Source of the DNA: Halichoerus grypus
Taxonomy: Eukaryota; Chordata; Mammalia; Carnivora; Phocidae
Assembly: GCF_964656455.1 (NCBI RefSeq)
Contig: NC_135717.1
Location: 144,474,308-144,538,307, forward strand
Direction of reading: 5' to 3'
DNA: 64,000 nt
Made by a program: the position numbers and the translations under genes. How positions within the stretch are numbered: the first letter of the stretch is position 1; each line of letters opens with the position of its first letter. The notes under the pieces are model-generated. The model ran no database searches. It saw only the letters and a program-made list of their open reading frames with translations, and was not told where the DNA came from. Below are positions 48,120 through 60,055 of this stretch, piece by piece.

Positions 48120-48520
48120 CATTCATCAGTCAGTGGACATTTGGGCTCTTTCCATAATTTGGCTAGCATTGATAATGCTGCTGTAAACATCAGGGTGCAT
48201 GAGTCCCTTCGAATCCATATTTTTTTTCTTTTGGGTAAATATGTATTAGTGCAATTGCTGGATTTGTAGGGTAGTTCTATTTTTAACTTTTTGAGGAAAC
48301 TCCATATTGTTTTCCAGAGTGGCTGCACCATTTTGCATTCTCACCAACTGTGCAAAAGGGTTCCCCTTTCTCTACATCCTCACCAACACCTGTTGTTTCT
48401 TGTGTTGTTGATTTTAGCTATTCTGACAATTGTGTGGTGATATCTCATTGTAGTTTTGATTTCTATTTCCCTGATGATCAGTGATGTTGAGTATCTTTTC
48501 ATGTGTCTGTTTGGCCTTCT
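47695..48520 (-). repeat. Antisense L1 3' end (C)
   Basis: A second copy of the same 3'UTR type (47700-47900) and ORF2 C-terminus to about 48515, directly beside fragment B. A long (CA)n array at 48080-48116 has grown at the position where L1 has a TA/TG-rich tract. Confidence 0.87.
48080..48116. repeat. (CA)n microsatellite
   Basis: About 18 CA units inside an L1 fragment; likely length-polymorphic. Confidence 0.95.
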
Positions 48521-48739
48521 TGTTTTAGATATTGGTATTTCCTATGATGTTTCCATAATGTGTATTACAAAAACCAAACACGGTACTGTTTTATAGCATA
48601 GAAAGTAAAATTTAGATTTTGATGTCTTCTCAAGAGTAGATACAGGACTTAAGAAACTTATTTCACTGTTTCATTCTGATATTCATTTGATATTCATTCA
48701 AACTGTATCTTTATGGGAAGTTTAAAAATAGTAAAACTT

Positions 48740-48949
48740 GGGCGCCTGGGTGGCTCAGTTGGTTGAGCGACTGCCTTCGGCTCAGGTCATGATCCTGGAG
48801 TCCCTGGATCGAGTCCCGCGTCGGGCTCCCTGCTTGGCAGGGAGTCTGCTTCTCCCTCTGACCCTCCCCCCTCTCATGTGCTTGCTCTCTCTCATTCTCT
48901 CTCTCTCAAATAAATAAATAAAAAATCTTTAAAAAAAAAAAAAAAAAAA
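48740..48949 (+). mobile_element. can-SINE
   Basis: Head GGGCGCCTGGGTGGCTCAG, ATAAATAAAAAATC tail and a 20-base A run. Perfect duplication AGTAAAACTT at 48730-48739 and 48950-48959. Low divergence. Confidence 0.95.
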
Positions 48950-48959
48950 AGTAAAACTT

Positions 48960-51323
48960 ACATGTGTCTATTCATGTCTTCAAGGCCCTGATGAGAAGAA
49001 TGGGAATATTTCTTCATTTGTCATAATGTGATGTGAAGTCTAGCTTGAAACATTGAGTCATATGTTATAATAGTTGATTTAATGGAATAGGAACTTTGGT
49101 TTCTAGTTAGATTCCATTAGCTTTATGTAGAAACATGGTTAGAATTGAACTCAGTTGTTGTTTTCCAATTTCACAGATTTCTCTGCTTAAAATTTTAGTG
49201 TAACTTTTATAATATTCTCCTTATAATATACAGTTTGAGGATAAAAATAAAATCTGATATTTCTGCTAAGTATTTTGCTTTCCTATAGGTAAATATACCA
49301 GCTTAGATATTAAGTATAAAAAAAATGCAGATGTCTATAATAATACAAATACATATTTGTCAAACAAATAATGAGATCCTGAATTTTACCAGAAGATAAT
49401 TCAAAATAACAAGGTACCATTTAAAACACAAATACACCTGGGCCCCCAAATTTTTCTGTTTCTCCAAAAATCAAACTTAAAACTTGTTCACAGGAACCCA
49501 TAAGTTGAACCATGTTCTTCTAAAAATGCAGCATAAAAATTAAACATCTGGGTATCTGGAACTCAAACTGCCTTTAAACATTAAAATCAATGCTTAAATT
49601 GCTTCTAAAAGTGAATAGGAAATGAGTCCTGGCTGTGAGTTTTATGTGGCCAGGAACCTTCCACAGATGGGATGTTGAATTATCCAGCCACTTGGTGTGA
49701 AATTGGACATACTCAAGATAAATCTCAAATAGATGTCATTAAAATAACATGACCTGGGTCTTCAGTTTGATGTTTTATTTGACCATTTTCTAAAAAGGGG
49801 CAGTTAAATTGTCTTGTGCATTATTCATAGGTTGGTTATTGTAAATACATTTATGTTTGTCTCTGACTATATGTGTCTAAATAATGACAAACTAAAATTG
49901 GAAGAACAAGATTAATTTGAATTGATGAAGGTCATATATTTATTTATTTGTTTTTAATAGATGAAGTTTCAGACTTGACTGAATTTTAAAGGAGTTTTAT
50001 TCAGATCAATGAATATGGGCCCGCAAGAGATCATTCAAAAGAATATTCTGTGTACTGAGTTCTCTGAGTTTATTTATACATAGGGAGTCTGTGAATACAT
50101 TTTTTTGTAGTTGTCATAATTATTTAATTTTTTTATTCTATTTTAGGAGTGCTTTAAAATTTAAAGACACAGAGCACTAATCTAATGGAAAAACAAGTAG
50201 AAAGAGCAAACTGTTGTACTGACCAGTCACTATGTTCATAATGTGTTAAAATGAAGAAACCCGTCCTCTTTGTTATTTATAAAACTAAAGCTACTTTGCA
50301 TTGCCCTCAAAGTGTGAGAGAAATTAATTCTTAAGTCACATTGCAAATATTACCATTCTGACATGGAACGATTTTCCTCCTCCTACTCAGGAGAGCGGGA
50401 ACTATGGGTGATGAGATTTCACATCAAAGGTCAAGACCCGATGTTCAGGTTTAGAACTCTCTCCAAAAACCAGGGAGAAGGTTTAAGAAGGGGAAGTAAA
50501 TATTAATCAGCAAAACTATTACTATTTAGAACTACTAAATCAAAATACATAGAAAGTCATGAAAGCCAAACTTTAAGAGATTCACCCTAAAGACATGGAT
50601 GAGTTGAAAAGAAAATATTTTGATATAAGAATAGAAACTCCGTCTTGTCTTACTCTCTATAATGCTAAAGACCAAGTTGGAGACAGGCTGGCCAGGGCTT
50701 CTTACCTTGTTTATTATCTTAATTAAAGAGTCTGGATAGACCAGGTACAACTTGAGAAATCTGTTGTGGAAAAGAAGATTAGTTATGCTTTCAATATTTT
50801 TTATCACAACTATAGTATCAATAATAATGGTTAGGAGTGGGTTATCATAGGACAGAGAGGTAATCTTCCTCTGTGTTGGTCCCTCATTTCAGTTATTGTT
50901 GTCAGTGGAACAGCATCATTTATGTGTATTGTAAAAGTAACGATGTGTTTTGATTATTCACCTTTATACTTCCTTTTTTGTATATGTTAATACTATAATC
51001 ATATTTCATCTAGGTACCCCCAAAAATATTTTGTGAATAACTGTCATCGGCAGCACTTGGTCACAGGCTTTTGGTTGTAGGGGAACGTTTATCGAAATAG
51101 AATGGGCAAAAATGCTCCAGACAGGAAATTAAATTTGAAAATACACATTGAAAACAACAGTGCAAATACAGAGATCAAAAATTCTTACATGGATTTCAGA
51201 GTGAAAAATATGGATGAAGTAAAAAATCAGGAAACATTCAAGTACTGAAGATCAAGGAAAAATAATCAGGACAGAATGGCATAACTGAATGGGTGTAGGC
51301 ATAAGCTGTAGAGATAGGAGATC
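48960..51323. other. Unrecognised sequence
   Basis: More than 2 kb with no gene, splice-supported exon or repeat family recognised. Confidence 0.5.
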
Positions 51324-51331
51324 AAAACTTA

Positions 51332-51548
51332 CAAACCATGAGAGACTATGGACTCTGAGAAACAAACTGAGGGTTCTAGAGGGGAGCGGGGTGGGGGGAT
51401 GGGTTAGCCTGGTGATGGGTATTAAAGAGGGCACGTTCTGCATGGAGCACTGGGTGTTTTCCGCAAACAATGAATCGTGGAACACTACATCAAAAACTAA
51501 TGATGTAATGTATGGTGATTAACAACATAATAAAATAAAATTAAAAAA
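51332..51548 (+). mobile_element. 5'-truncated L1 3' tail
   Basis: Only the last ~215 bp of the 3'UTR of the L1 lineage represented at 24877 (ACCATGAGAGACTATGGACTC to the A-tail). Duplication AAAACTTA at 51324-51331 and 51549-51556. Confidence 0.92.
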
Positions 51549-51556
51549 AAAACTTA

Positions 51557-51941
51557 GCTCAGCTTCTTACTAGCTATGGTATATAAACCTCAGTGTAATC
51601 ACCTGAAAGATGGGATTTGTAATGTCTGATTTACTGCTTTGACATAAATATTAAATTAACAGCATGTATAAAGTATATAACAAAATCTCTTACTAAATGA
51701 AGCAATTGCCTGGCAAACAGCCACGGAGACAGGGAGTAGAGCAAGATAAAGCCAGTAGTCAGGCATGAAATCTTTCTAAATAAGTGAGATGTAAAATTCA
51801 GGGAGTTGGTATGTGCGCAAGCAGTTTGATCAGTTACAAGCAAACTTTGAAATGTATTTTTCTTTATTTTATATAGCTATAGATAATTCTGTTAATTTCA
51901 GTGTATTTCTGCAGCGTTCTGTAGTCTCAGGTACTTTGCCT
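51557..51941. other. Unrecognised sequence
   Basis: Unique AT-rich DNA between the L1 tail and the processed pseudogene. Confidence 0.5.
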
Positions 51942-51958
51942 AAAATATAGCGGGTGAT

Positions 51959-53087
51959 TGAGTTGCGCAAGCAGCGGCTGCGGGAAGCCGGACACCGGGC
52001 GTCACGTATTACAAGTTCAGTGGCTTCGCAGAAGTTGACGGGAACATGGGCTTCCGACGCCTGTAGCCCGCAGGGATTAAGGCCTGAGGTTTCCACAGAA
52101 GCACCGCCTATCATATTTGCCACACCAACCAAACTGAGTTCTGATTTTGCTGTATATGATTATGCTGGGAAAAACAAAGTTCCTGAGCTGCAGAAGTTTT
52201 TCCAGAAATCCGACGGTGTGCCCATCCACCTGAAACGAGGCCTGCCTGACCAAATGCTTCACCGGACCACCCTGGCGCTGACGCTGGGCTGGGGGTGGGG
52301 GGACCATCTACTGCCTGATCGCTGTCTACATGGCTTCGTGGCCCAGAAACAAATGAGTTAGGCTGCAGAGGACTGGTTTGCTTTTTGGCATAAACCCTTT
52401 GAATTTTCATTTTTCACTGCTCTGTAAACATTTTCTTTTTTACTTGAATGGTTTACTTAACATTTTCCCGGAGAAATAGGAAGATACTAAGGCGCTATTT
52501 TGGTTTGTTTATGAAATGCACATGGTCCATCAGAGCTCACTGGACAGTTAAAACCATTGTTTAAAGAGATGTTGCTGCTCTTTAGGCTCCTGATTTCCCT
52601 GGAGGTTCTGGAGGAAGGTCGCACACAGACTCATTGACAGCAGTCTGTGCTGAGGTCCTTGGGGACTCACAGTGGTGTTTTTGAGCATGGGGTGCAGAGG
52701 CCTTTCTGGATTTGGATGTGATTGAGGAAGGAAGGAAGAAACCAACGCCAGGAGCAGGAAACGGGGGTATGCGCTAGTAGACACCTTGGGGGTTTTTCCT
52801 TCTTGCAGTAAAATGTTAAGGAAAGTTATTTGCAGCCTGCCTCTGTTCATTGGACAGTTTGTTTCCAAAGGCTACTTGCCTCCTCCCAGATCTTTAGTGA
52901 AATTTTATGTGTAATTGTTAAGTATTTATTCTACCTCGGGAACAGAAAACACCTGTTTAGTGTTGCACTTTAGACCAGTGTTGTTTTATTAATGCCGCTG
53001 TGTCACAAAGTCTCCTTTACCTTTTCAAAATGTTATGGCTTTAAATTATGATTTATTTTGATTGTGGAATAAATACATTAATGAAAA
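51959..53087 (+). pseudogene. COX7A2L: COX7A2L processed pseudogene
   Basis: Intronless retrocopy of COX7A2L mRNA; the parent encodes a mitochondrial inner-membrane protein that helps assemble respiratory supercomplexes. The former coding region is about 52004-52356. Conserved words include YYKFSGF in one frame, then STEAPPIIFATPTKL, YDYAGKNKVPELQKFFQK and LKRGLPDQML in another, then IYCLIAVYMAS near the end. Disabling changes: the start ATG is ACG (52004-52006), a 2 bp loss near 52026 shifts the frame, and a roughly 10 bp G-rich gain near 52285-52300 shifts it again. A 0.7 kb 3'UTR follows with AATAAA at 53069-53074 and a short A-run. Target-site duplication AAAATATAGCGGGTGAT (51942-51958) against AAAATATAGTGGATGAT (53088-53104), 15 of 17 matching, shows L1-mediated insertion. 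Confidence 0.93.
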
Positions 53088-53104
53088 AAAATATAGTGGA
53101 TGAT

Positions 53105-53860
53105 CAATAAATGGGCTGAATGAATAAATGAATAAAATAGGATGTAATGAAGCACTGGACTTTAACTGAGGTCCTTAGTTCCAGCTTTGGGTTAGTCATT
53201 AGATAACTATGAGAGTTTCAACAGGTGATTTAACCTCTGGAAGAAGTATGGTTAACTGGATTAAACAATCTTTAAAAAATGTAGCAGATTTAATTTTTCC
53301 AAGTTATAAACAAAATCTATTTTTAATGTTAGCCTTTTTTTTTTTTTTCTTAAATGTGAACATATTCCCCCAAATAGTTATGGCTTAGGGCCAAGTGCCA
53401 ATATTGGCAGTAAATCCCCATGGCATCATTAGATGTGCTACTTAAATAAAATAAAGTTGCTATTAATCTATGTATAACAGAATTTAAAAAGTGACAAAAG
53501 TACAACCAAAAGATGTGAGATCGCAAGGCAAATATGAATGATATTAATGTTACCTACACCATGTTTTGTCCCTCCTAAAAAGGAAACTTGACAATGGATA
53601 AGGCAGTCACTGAGAGAGATTATCTTTCTGTTTTAGAAACAAAACAAAATAGCATTAATTATTGCTGTCTGTATAATTAGCCACTGTTTGGCTGAAAACA
53701 AATGATAACCCATCTGGCAGTATTTTAAGCCTCGTACATTTTATGTTGTGATTGGTGAGCTTGATCATGTTAAGAAAGATTCACCACAGTTACAAAAGAA
53801 TTAGTAAATAGGAATTTAAAAACATCAAACCATAGTCATAGCATCCTATAACGGTTTTTT
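53105..53860. other. Mostly unrecognised; possible MIR at 53160-53265
   Basis: The MIR suggestion rests on 'ttgggttagtcattagataac' and 'gatttaacctctgg'. Nothing else is recognised. Confidence 0.4.
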
Positions 53861-53864
53861 TTTT

Positions 53865-54545
53865 GTTGTTATTCCTTTATTCAACAAGATATTATTGAGT
53901 ACCTGTTATGTTCCAGGCTGTATTTTAGATGCAAATAAGAATGAGACAGGCATGCCCCTCACGCCTTCATTCCAGGAAGTGATACAAGCAAACAAACATT
54001 AAATACATAAATAAACACTAATGATTTCCAAATAACGATGAGTACAAGCCAATAACTATGTAATTGGGAATAACTAGTTACTGAGATTTATTTACCAGGT
54101 AAAGAACAGGTGAAAGAATAAATGGCAGAATAAAAGTGATGATCGCTGGTAAAGGCTTTTGCTATGTTTAGCTGCCGGAAGGTGGTTGCTTGGAATTAGG
54201 TGTAGGTCAATAAAAATGGAGAAAATAAAAATACTGGTGATATGTTTGGGGATATTATTGACAGGGTTTGCTCGTATATTCATTGAGGGAACTGAGAAAA
54301 CAGGGAAGCAAGGATCAACCCTAGATATTTGTCTTAAGCTTCTGGGTCTGTAGTTCTAATTGCAGAGCTGGGGGAAACTGAGGGAGAAGAGTTTAAAGGA
54401 GAAAAATAAGGGTTTTCTTGGGGAAGTTACATTAAAGTTTAAGAATCTTTTATATAGCCACTGGAGAGGTCAAGGAGACAGTTGGAGTTCTAGAGAAAGT
54501 TCAAAACTGGTGATAACAGATTTTGGAGTAGGCCATGTAGCTTTG
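53865..54545 (-). repeat. L2 copy
   Basis: Antisense L2 in two recognisable blocks: the 3' end at 53865-54000 ('attattgagtacctgttatgttccaggc') and the ORF region at 54155-54545 ('ggtttgctcgtatattcattg', 'cactggagaggtcaaggagacagttgg'). Order and strand fit one insertion. Confidence 0.78.
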
Positions 54546-54844
54546 TAGCTCTGCTTTGTTGACCCTGTAGGTTTTGTACTGCTCCTCTTTGGCTTTCACA
54601 ACCTGAAACATCATCAATTTTACATTTTTAAACTATGCATTCCAAAGACTTTTCCATCACTTTCATTGGCTCTGTATCATTAACCTCAGGAAATTTACAG
54701 AACCTTTCCAATACTTAGACTGTAGTATAAAAAAATGGTTTCATGCGTGAATTAAACTGAAGAACATTTATGCCTGAGTCATGGGGCTCTCTCCACCCTG
54801 GAATTTTAGTTCTTTATCTGTAAAGAATAAAACTTAGAAGTGTT

Positions 54845-54847
<3 letters not shown>

Positions 54848-54883
<36 letters not shown>

Positions 54884-55076
54884 TTTTAAGATTTTATTTA
54901 TTTATCTGAGAGAGAGAGAATGAGAGACAGAGAGCATGAGAGGGAGGAGGGTCAGAGGGAGAAGCAGACCTGCTGAGCAGGGAGCCTGATGTGGGACTCG
55001 ATCCCAGGACTCCAGGATCATGACCGGAGCTGAATTGAAGGCAGTCGCTTAACCAACTGAGCCACCCAGGCGCCCC
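54848..55076 (-). mobile_element. can-SINE with (TTTA)n tail
   Basis: Complement orientation; a (TTTA)n array at 54848-54884 stands for the expanded A-rich tail. Perfect 13 bp duplication TAGAAGTGTTTTA at 54835-54847 and 55077-55089. Confidence 0.95.
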
Positions 55077-55089
55077 TAGAAGTGTTTTA

Positions 55090-56080
55090 AATTAAAAAAA
55101 AAAAATTCAACTCTGGTTGGAAAAAAAAGTATCTCAAGTGGAAGCACAGGAAATAGAAGAAATAAAGCAGAGATGTTCAGTTCAGCCTTTTAGGCCAACA
55201 CCATGTGCCTTTCATTGGTACCGAGAGCTGTCCACTTAGGGCTCTGTTTATATGCCATAGGATTAGATTGTATCTAAGGCCCCCACTGGGACTAACTTAT
55301 GATTTTATTAAGTTATTGCCTCAGGATGGAAATATCTCCTATGGATTCTGTTGGGTCTGAATTAGTTTTAGACTGCTGCCAATTCCAGAATTTGCAGGTG
55401 GTAACCTACACATGTGGGAACACCTGGATAGGCAGAAGTTAGAGATGGAGACAGAATCTGACAGTCAGAAATGTTCTGTGTAGTGCAGAGCAATTGCTCT
55501 GTGATTTGAAACACATGGTACAGAATCCACAGACTGGAAAAACTACGCACCGATAATTGAGATTTCACAGTACGACATTGTGTATCTCTTATTTAGAATT
55601 ATAGGCAAAGGTGCTAATCTGCATTAGTATTTTCTAAATATTAGCTGAGAAATTAACCATTTATACTTTTTTACCATTCAAACTGTTTTTAATTATACAA
55701 AATGAATAATATGAATACCTACATTATCTTCTCCAGACTTTTAAAGAGTACACATGGAATATATTTTAGCAGCATTTCCTTTAAGAATCTCAAGTCATTA
55801 CTATAAGCAATAATGTTTATGTTGTGCTGTAGATAAAGAAGAAATTCTATAGATGTTAATGAGGTTTCAGAAGACCAGTTAATTTAGTGTATCATTGTTG
55901 CACCAACTGTATTAATTTCTCCTCACACAGGTTTGGATTGTTTTTCTTTGCTCCTGTTAGCAGATGCCCTTAGGCATTATTCAGATGCATGTATTATTTT
56001 TTACCCTTACTTTCAATATTCTCCTGAAGTAAAAGACTATCATTTCAAAGGCTATTGTAGTCAAAGTGGTGACTGTTCTC
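55090..56080. other. Unrecognised sequence
   Basis: No repeat family recognised. About 55160-55570 is less AT-rich than its surroundings and might be unique or conserved noncoding DNA. Confidence 0.5.
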
Positions 56081-56084
56081 TTAA

Positions 56085-56630
56085 TTCATTCTTAAAATTT
56101 GTTGAGTACCTACTGTATGACAGGAATTGTTCAAGGCACTTGGGACAATTCAGCAAACAAAACAAAGATCTTTGCCTTATGTTCTATCAGTGAAGAGAGA
56201 CTAAAAACAGGTAAAAATTAAAAAAAAATAGGTAAAATATCAAGAATGTTGGAACTTGTAATGTGCTATTTTAAAAAAGGAAAAGTAGTGGAGGAAAATA
56301 GAGATTTGGGGCATTGGTGTGAGCGGTGATAGAGGAAGAGAGCAAGTTACAACACAAGATGGACCTTATTAACAAGGTGACTTGGACCAAATATTTAAAG
56401 GAAGTGAGGGAATTAGTCATGCACACATCTGGGAGAAGAGCCTTCCAGGCAGCAGGGAAATCACAAACGCCTTATTTTGGGAGCATTCCTGGAACAGCAC
56501 AGAGGCCAGTGTGACTGGAATGAATAGTGTTGGGGGAATAACAGAAAATTGAGGTCAGAGAGAGGACAGAGGACAGATGATGCAAAATTTTGTAAGCCAT
56601 TGTAAGAACTTGGGTTTTTCCTCAGCCTGT
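56085..56630 (-). repeat. L2 3' half
   Basis: Antisense L2 with clear landmarks: 'gttgagtacctactgtatgacagg', 'agccttccaggcagcaggga', 'acagaggccagtgtgactgg', 'ttttgtaagccattgtaagaac'. Confidence 0.85.
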
Positions 56631-56639
56631 GATTCTCCT

Positions 56640-59600
56640 ATTGGGACTTGACGTAAACTCTACACAGCTCCTTTTCCCACCAGAGTTACCTCTAGTGGCA
56701 TAAATCCTGCCAAGTCATATGACCCAAGTGTCAGGGTTACTGGTAAGATGGCCTGGGCTGTGGAACTCTTTCATGCTATAGAACACTCTCAAGGATGACC
56801 ACTTTTCTTGTCATTCAGTGAATGGTTGGAGAACTATCTATCACCAAGTATGAATAGGCTGCTTTCAGAACCCAAAGAAGCCTATTAGGTGTTGTACTTC
56901 CACCTTAAGTGCTTGCGGGTATGAGATACAATAATATATCCTTTAAGTTGGAGGTAATGTCCCAGCATCCTGAAGATCACTAAATTCCCTAACATGCCTC
57001 TGATATGTTGGGTGCCTGAATCTTAACAGTGTTTATCTCCCACCATTCAGAGTACACGTGTGTTAGTAAGTGTTCAATTGATATGCCATTCCTTGCGTAT
57101 TGGATCCAGTCAACATTCTATCATTGATAAAGTGGCCAATGTGATATCCTACAGAATGTCCAGGTGGTTTAGGTCCCTTTGAACTATATTATAATAAGGA
57201 GAAGAAGTGTTAACATAGCCTGGGGCAAGACTGTAAATGTCTAGTATATTTTCCATCCCAGGTGGTTGTGAACTGCTTCCGATTCTTCTTGAGAGGTGAA
57301 AAACAAAGTATTTGCCAGATCAACGACCCATACCGTGTACCTGAGTCTTTCTTTATGTTTTTTTCTAGCAAAGATTCCACATCTGTTAAGTAGCTTCAGT
57401 TGGGTTACTATATGGTTAAAATTGTCATAATAGCCCATTGGTGTCTGCTATTATTCATTTTTTATGGGAGGAGAACTGGTGGATAAAAAGGAGATGGTCC
57501 ATTGACTTTTTATTGGGACAGCTTCCTTTTTAAAATTACAGTTATTTATACTTGATTTATTTTTGTTAAATTACTGTAGTGATATACTTGTTGGCTACAC
57601 ATCTATCTTGACCTATGTCCTATTAACTGTCTCTATGGTTCTCTGAAGTCAGACCTGCCTTCTGCCTTCAAATGTATCTACTCTTTGTCATCAAATGTGC
57701 CTGTCTTGCTTTGAAGGCTAAGTATTACCACTATGTTGGTCCCTATCCATTCAAAATCCTATCATGCTATTTCTATCAGTGAGCCCAGTTCAGTACTCTA
57801 CCATCTCTGAAGGAGATGCTCTTGTCTATAGAGGAGATCCTTATTGCTTTGGAAAATAGTACAACTGACCCTTGAACAACATGGTTTGAACTGCATAGTT
57901 CCACTTATATGTGGATTTTTTTTTTCAATAAATACGGTGCAGTACTGTAAATGTATTTTCTTCTCCATATGACTTAGTAATATTTTCTTTTCTCTACCTT
58001 ACTTTATTAAAAGAATGCAGTATGTAATACATACACAAAATGTGTTAATTGTTATTGGTAAGGCTTCTAGTTACCAGTAGGTTATTAGTAGTTAAGTTTT
58101 GGGGGACTCAGGAAGTTATAAATGAATTTTGACTGCAGGGGTTTGATACTTCTAACCCCCACATTGTTCAAGGGTCAACTGTATGTATATTGTATGACCT
58201 CCCACGGAAGATAATAGGCTGAAATTTTCTGGTGTTATATAGTACATGCATTCTGGCATGCATACTTCTCTGAGGCTTTTAATCCTTTTCTCTACCATCT
58301 GTCACAGTTATTCCAGCATTTCTACTTCATTTTAGATGGGTCATCATTTTCACCAAGCTTCCAGCTTCCAAGTTCTAAACTAGCAGCAGCATATTAGTTT
58401 CACTTTTTTCTGAGGTCCTTGCCACAGAGTTAAAGACTGCATTATCAAAGAGTGCTCCCATACTGATAAACTTTCCTTTGTTCAACTTTATGTACCTTTT
58501 CTCTAGGTCCATCATTTTTCAGAATCCATTCACATAAATACTCAGCAAGCTTCTGTTTTCTGTAGATGTTCACTGGGTCTTCCACTCCTATACTCCTGGG
58601 TATAACCATTACACCATGGGAATCTCAGCACTCCTGGAATACGCTATCATTAAACCATAGTTATTGGTCTAGTGATAAAGAAGGTAGGAAGGGTAAGGCC
58701 TCATGGGTACATGTATTATCTGGCAAGGAAGAGACCTCTGTATCATCTTTAAACAAGGGGTGAAAATTAGGTCACATCTGCAGATTTTCAAGTGCAAAGA
58801 GCCATATGCTTACATCCCAAGTGTCAAATTCCCTTCCTTCCCACTTAGGGCTTGGATTGAGAATTAAACCTTCCTTGGAACTCTGCTGCCCTTATAATTA
58901 CATCTCGTGCCTTATCCTCAGTTTCATCCGTTGTTTAGCTCCAGGAGAAGAGCATCTCTTTACATATGTCAAGAAAGCCCTCTAGTTTTCCCATTTCACC
59001 TAAAATTACTGATTAATTAACCTTATGTCTTGTTTTCCTCCAATATATTCATTGTTCTGTATAATTAGTATTTTCTCTACCTTCTCAAATGCCTGATGTA
59101 TTGTATATAGGACTGTATCTGTCAACTGTGTAAGAGTGGCACCCCTAGAGTTTACCAGGGGCTGTCAGTACGCTGTCCACCACCAGTGATAGGATTTTCA
59201 TGCCAGTCAGTCAGTTGGTGGTTCAGCTCCCAAATCCCATTTTAGAGTCTGCTTCCTAGGACCACACTTAGGATCAGTTCTCTTCTGTCAGAATCTGAAA
59301 TGGAGATTTCACTCAGGCGGTTTATTGTGAAATACAGACTACTATAAGGAATAAGGGAAGCAGGATAGACCAGACATAGTAGTTGAAATATGTCTGAGTT
59401 GTAACAGACGCCTTAGCTGATGCTACTAGGAACTCCAGAAATAAGGTGGACCCTTTGAGTTGTCCAGAGTTCAGGCAAGAGGGTTTGGCCTCTGTACCCC
59501 CTCACTGTATTGGATGTAAATTATCACTGGACATGGGGCATAACCTTGGCACATCAGCTCCTGTCCATTCAGATCAGGAAATTTTGGGAGAATGACCCAG

Positions 59601-59760
59601 CTGTGATCTGTAAGCAGCCAATACCCCTGGCATCTGGGGGAATGAGCACCTCAGTGCTGATAAGGGATCTTGGCAGCAAGTAAAGTGCTCAGTGCATCAG
59701 CAGAGATATAAAATGCTGCTGGTAAGGCAGATTTTAGAAGATAGAACTTAGTTTTAGATG
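56640..59760 (-). repeat. Degraded endogenous retrovirus internal region
   Basis: Antisense sequence with retroviral pol character at about 57120-57440: a short stretch reads like the RT motif region (VVDLAN, encoded near 57300-57330), and further 3' on the same strand lies a decayed equivalent of the RT catalytic region, already broken by stops and substitutions. No frame stays open. Flanking blocks to about 59760 have the texture of ERV internal sequence but are weaker. Split by the MITE at 57862-58181. No gag, pol or env gene is intact and no LTR pair was found. Family unresolved. Confidence 0.45.
57862..58181. mobile_element. Tigger-like (Tc1/mariner) MITE
   Basis: A 320 bp element with terminal inverted repeats CAACTGACCCTTGAACAACA at the left and the complement-type end TTGTTCAAGGGTCAACTG at the right, flanked by TA on both sides (57860-57861 and 58182-58183), the duplication made by Tc1/mariner transposases. 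No transposase ORF. Confidence 0.9.
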
Positions 59761-59774
59761 TATCCACTAAGAAA

Positions 59775-60055
59775 GTTCTGTTTGACATTCAAATGGAGAT
59801 TTGATTAGGCAGTTTGATATGAGTCTAGGGTTTGGTAGAGAAGTTGGACTCAAAAAGTATTTCGATGATTTCCATGTCTACGCTTCTAAGAGCCGCAGGG
59901 CCAATGGCTACTTAAATTCTCAGACTGTATATTATTGTGCACCTGTTACCTAATGTCAGTCTCTCACGTTGGAATATAAACTTCACAAGTTTTTGGTTCA
60001 TTATCCTATTCTTATTGTCTATCATAGAGTAGAAACTCAATATAATTTGGCCAAA
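59775..60055. repeat. Two small L2 remnants
   Basis: 59775-59860 is antisense ('gacattcaaatggagatttg', 'gaagttggactcaaaa'); 59935-60055 is sense ('gtctatcatagagtagaaactcaata'). Both old and short. Confidence 0.5.

Noticed and set aside
51954..52361. 135-codon ORF that could pass as a functional COX7A2L-like gene
   Set aside because: Its start is in the former 5'UTR, the true start codon is lost and the C-terminal part is out of frame; a processed pseudogene.
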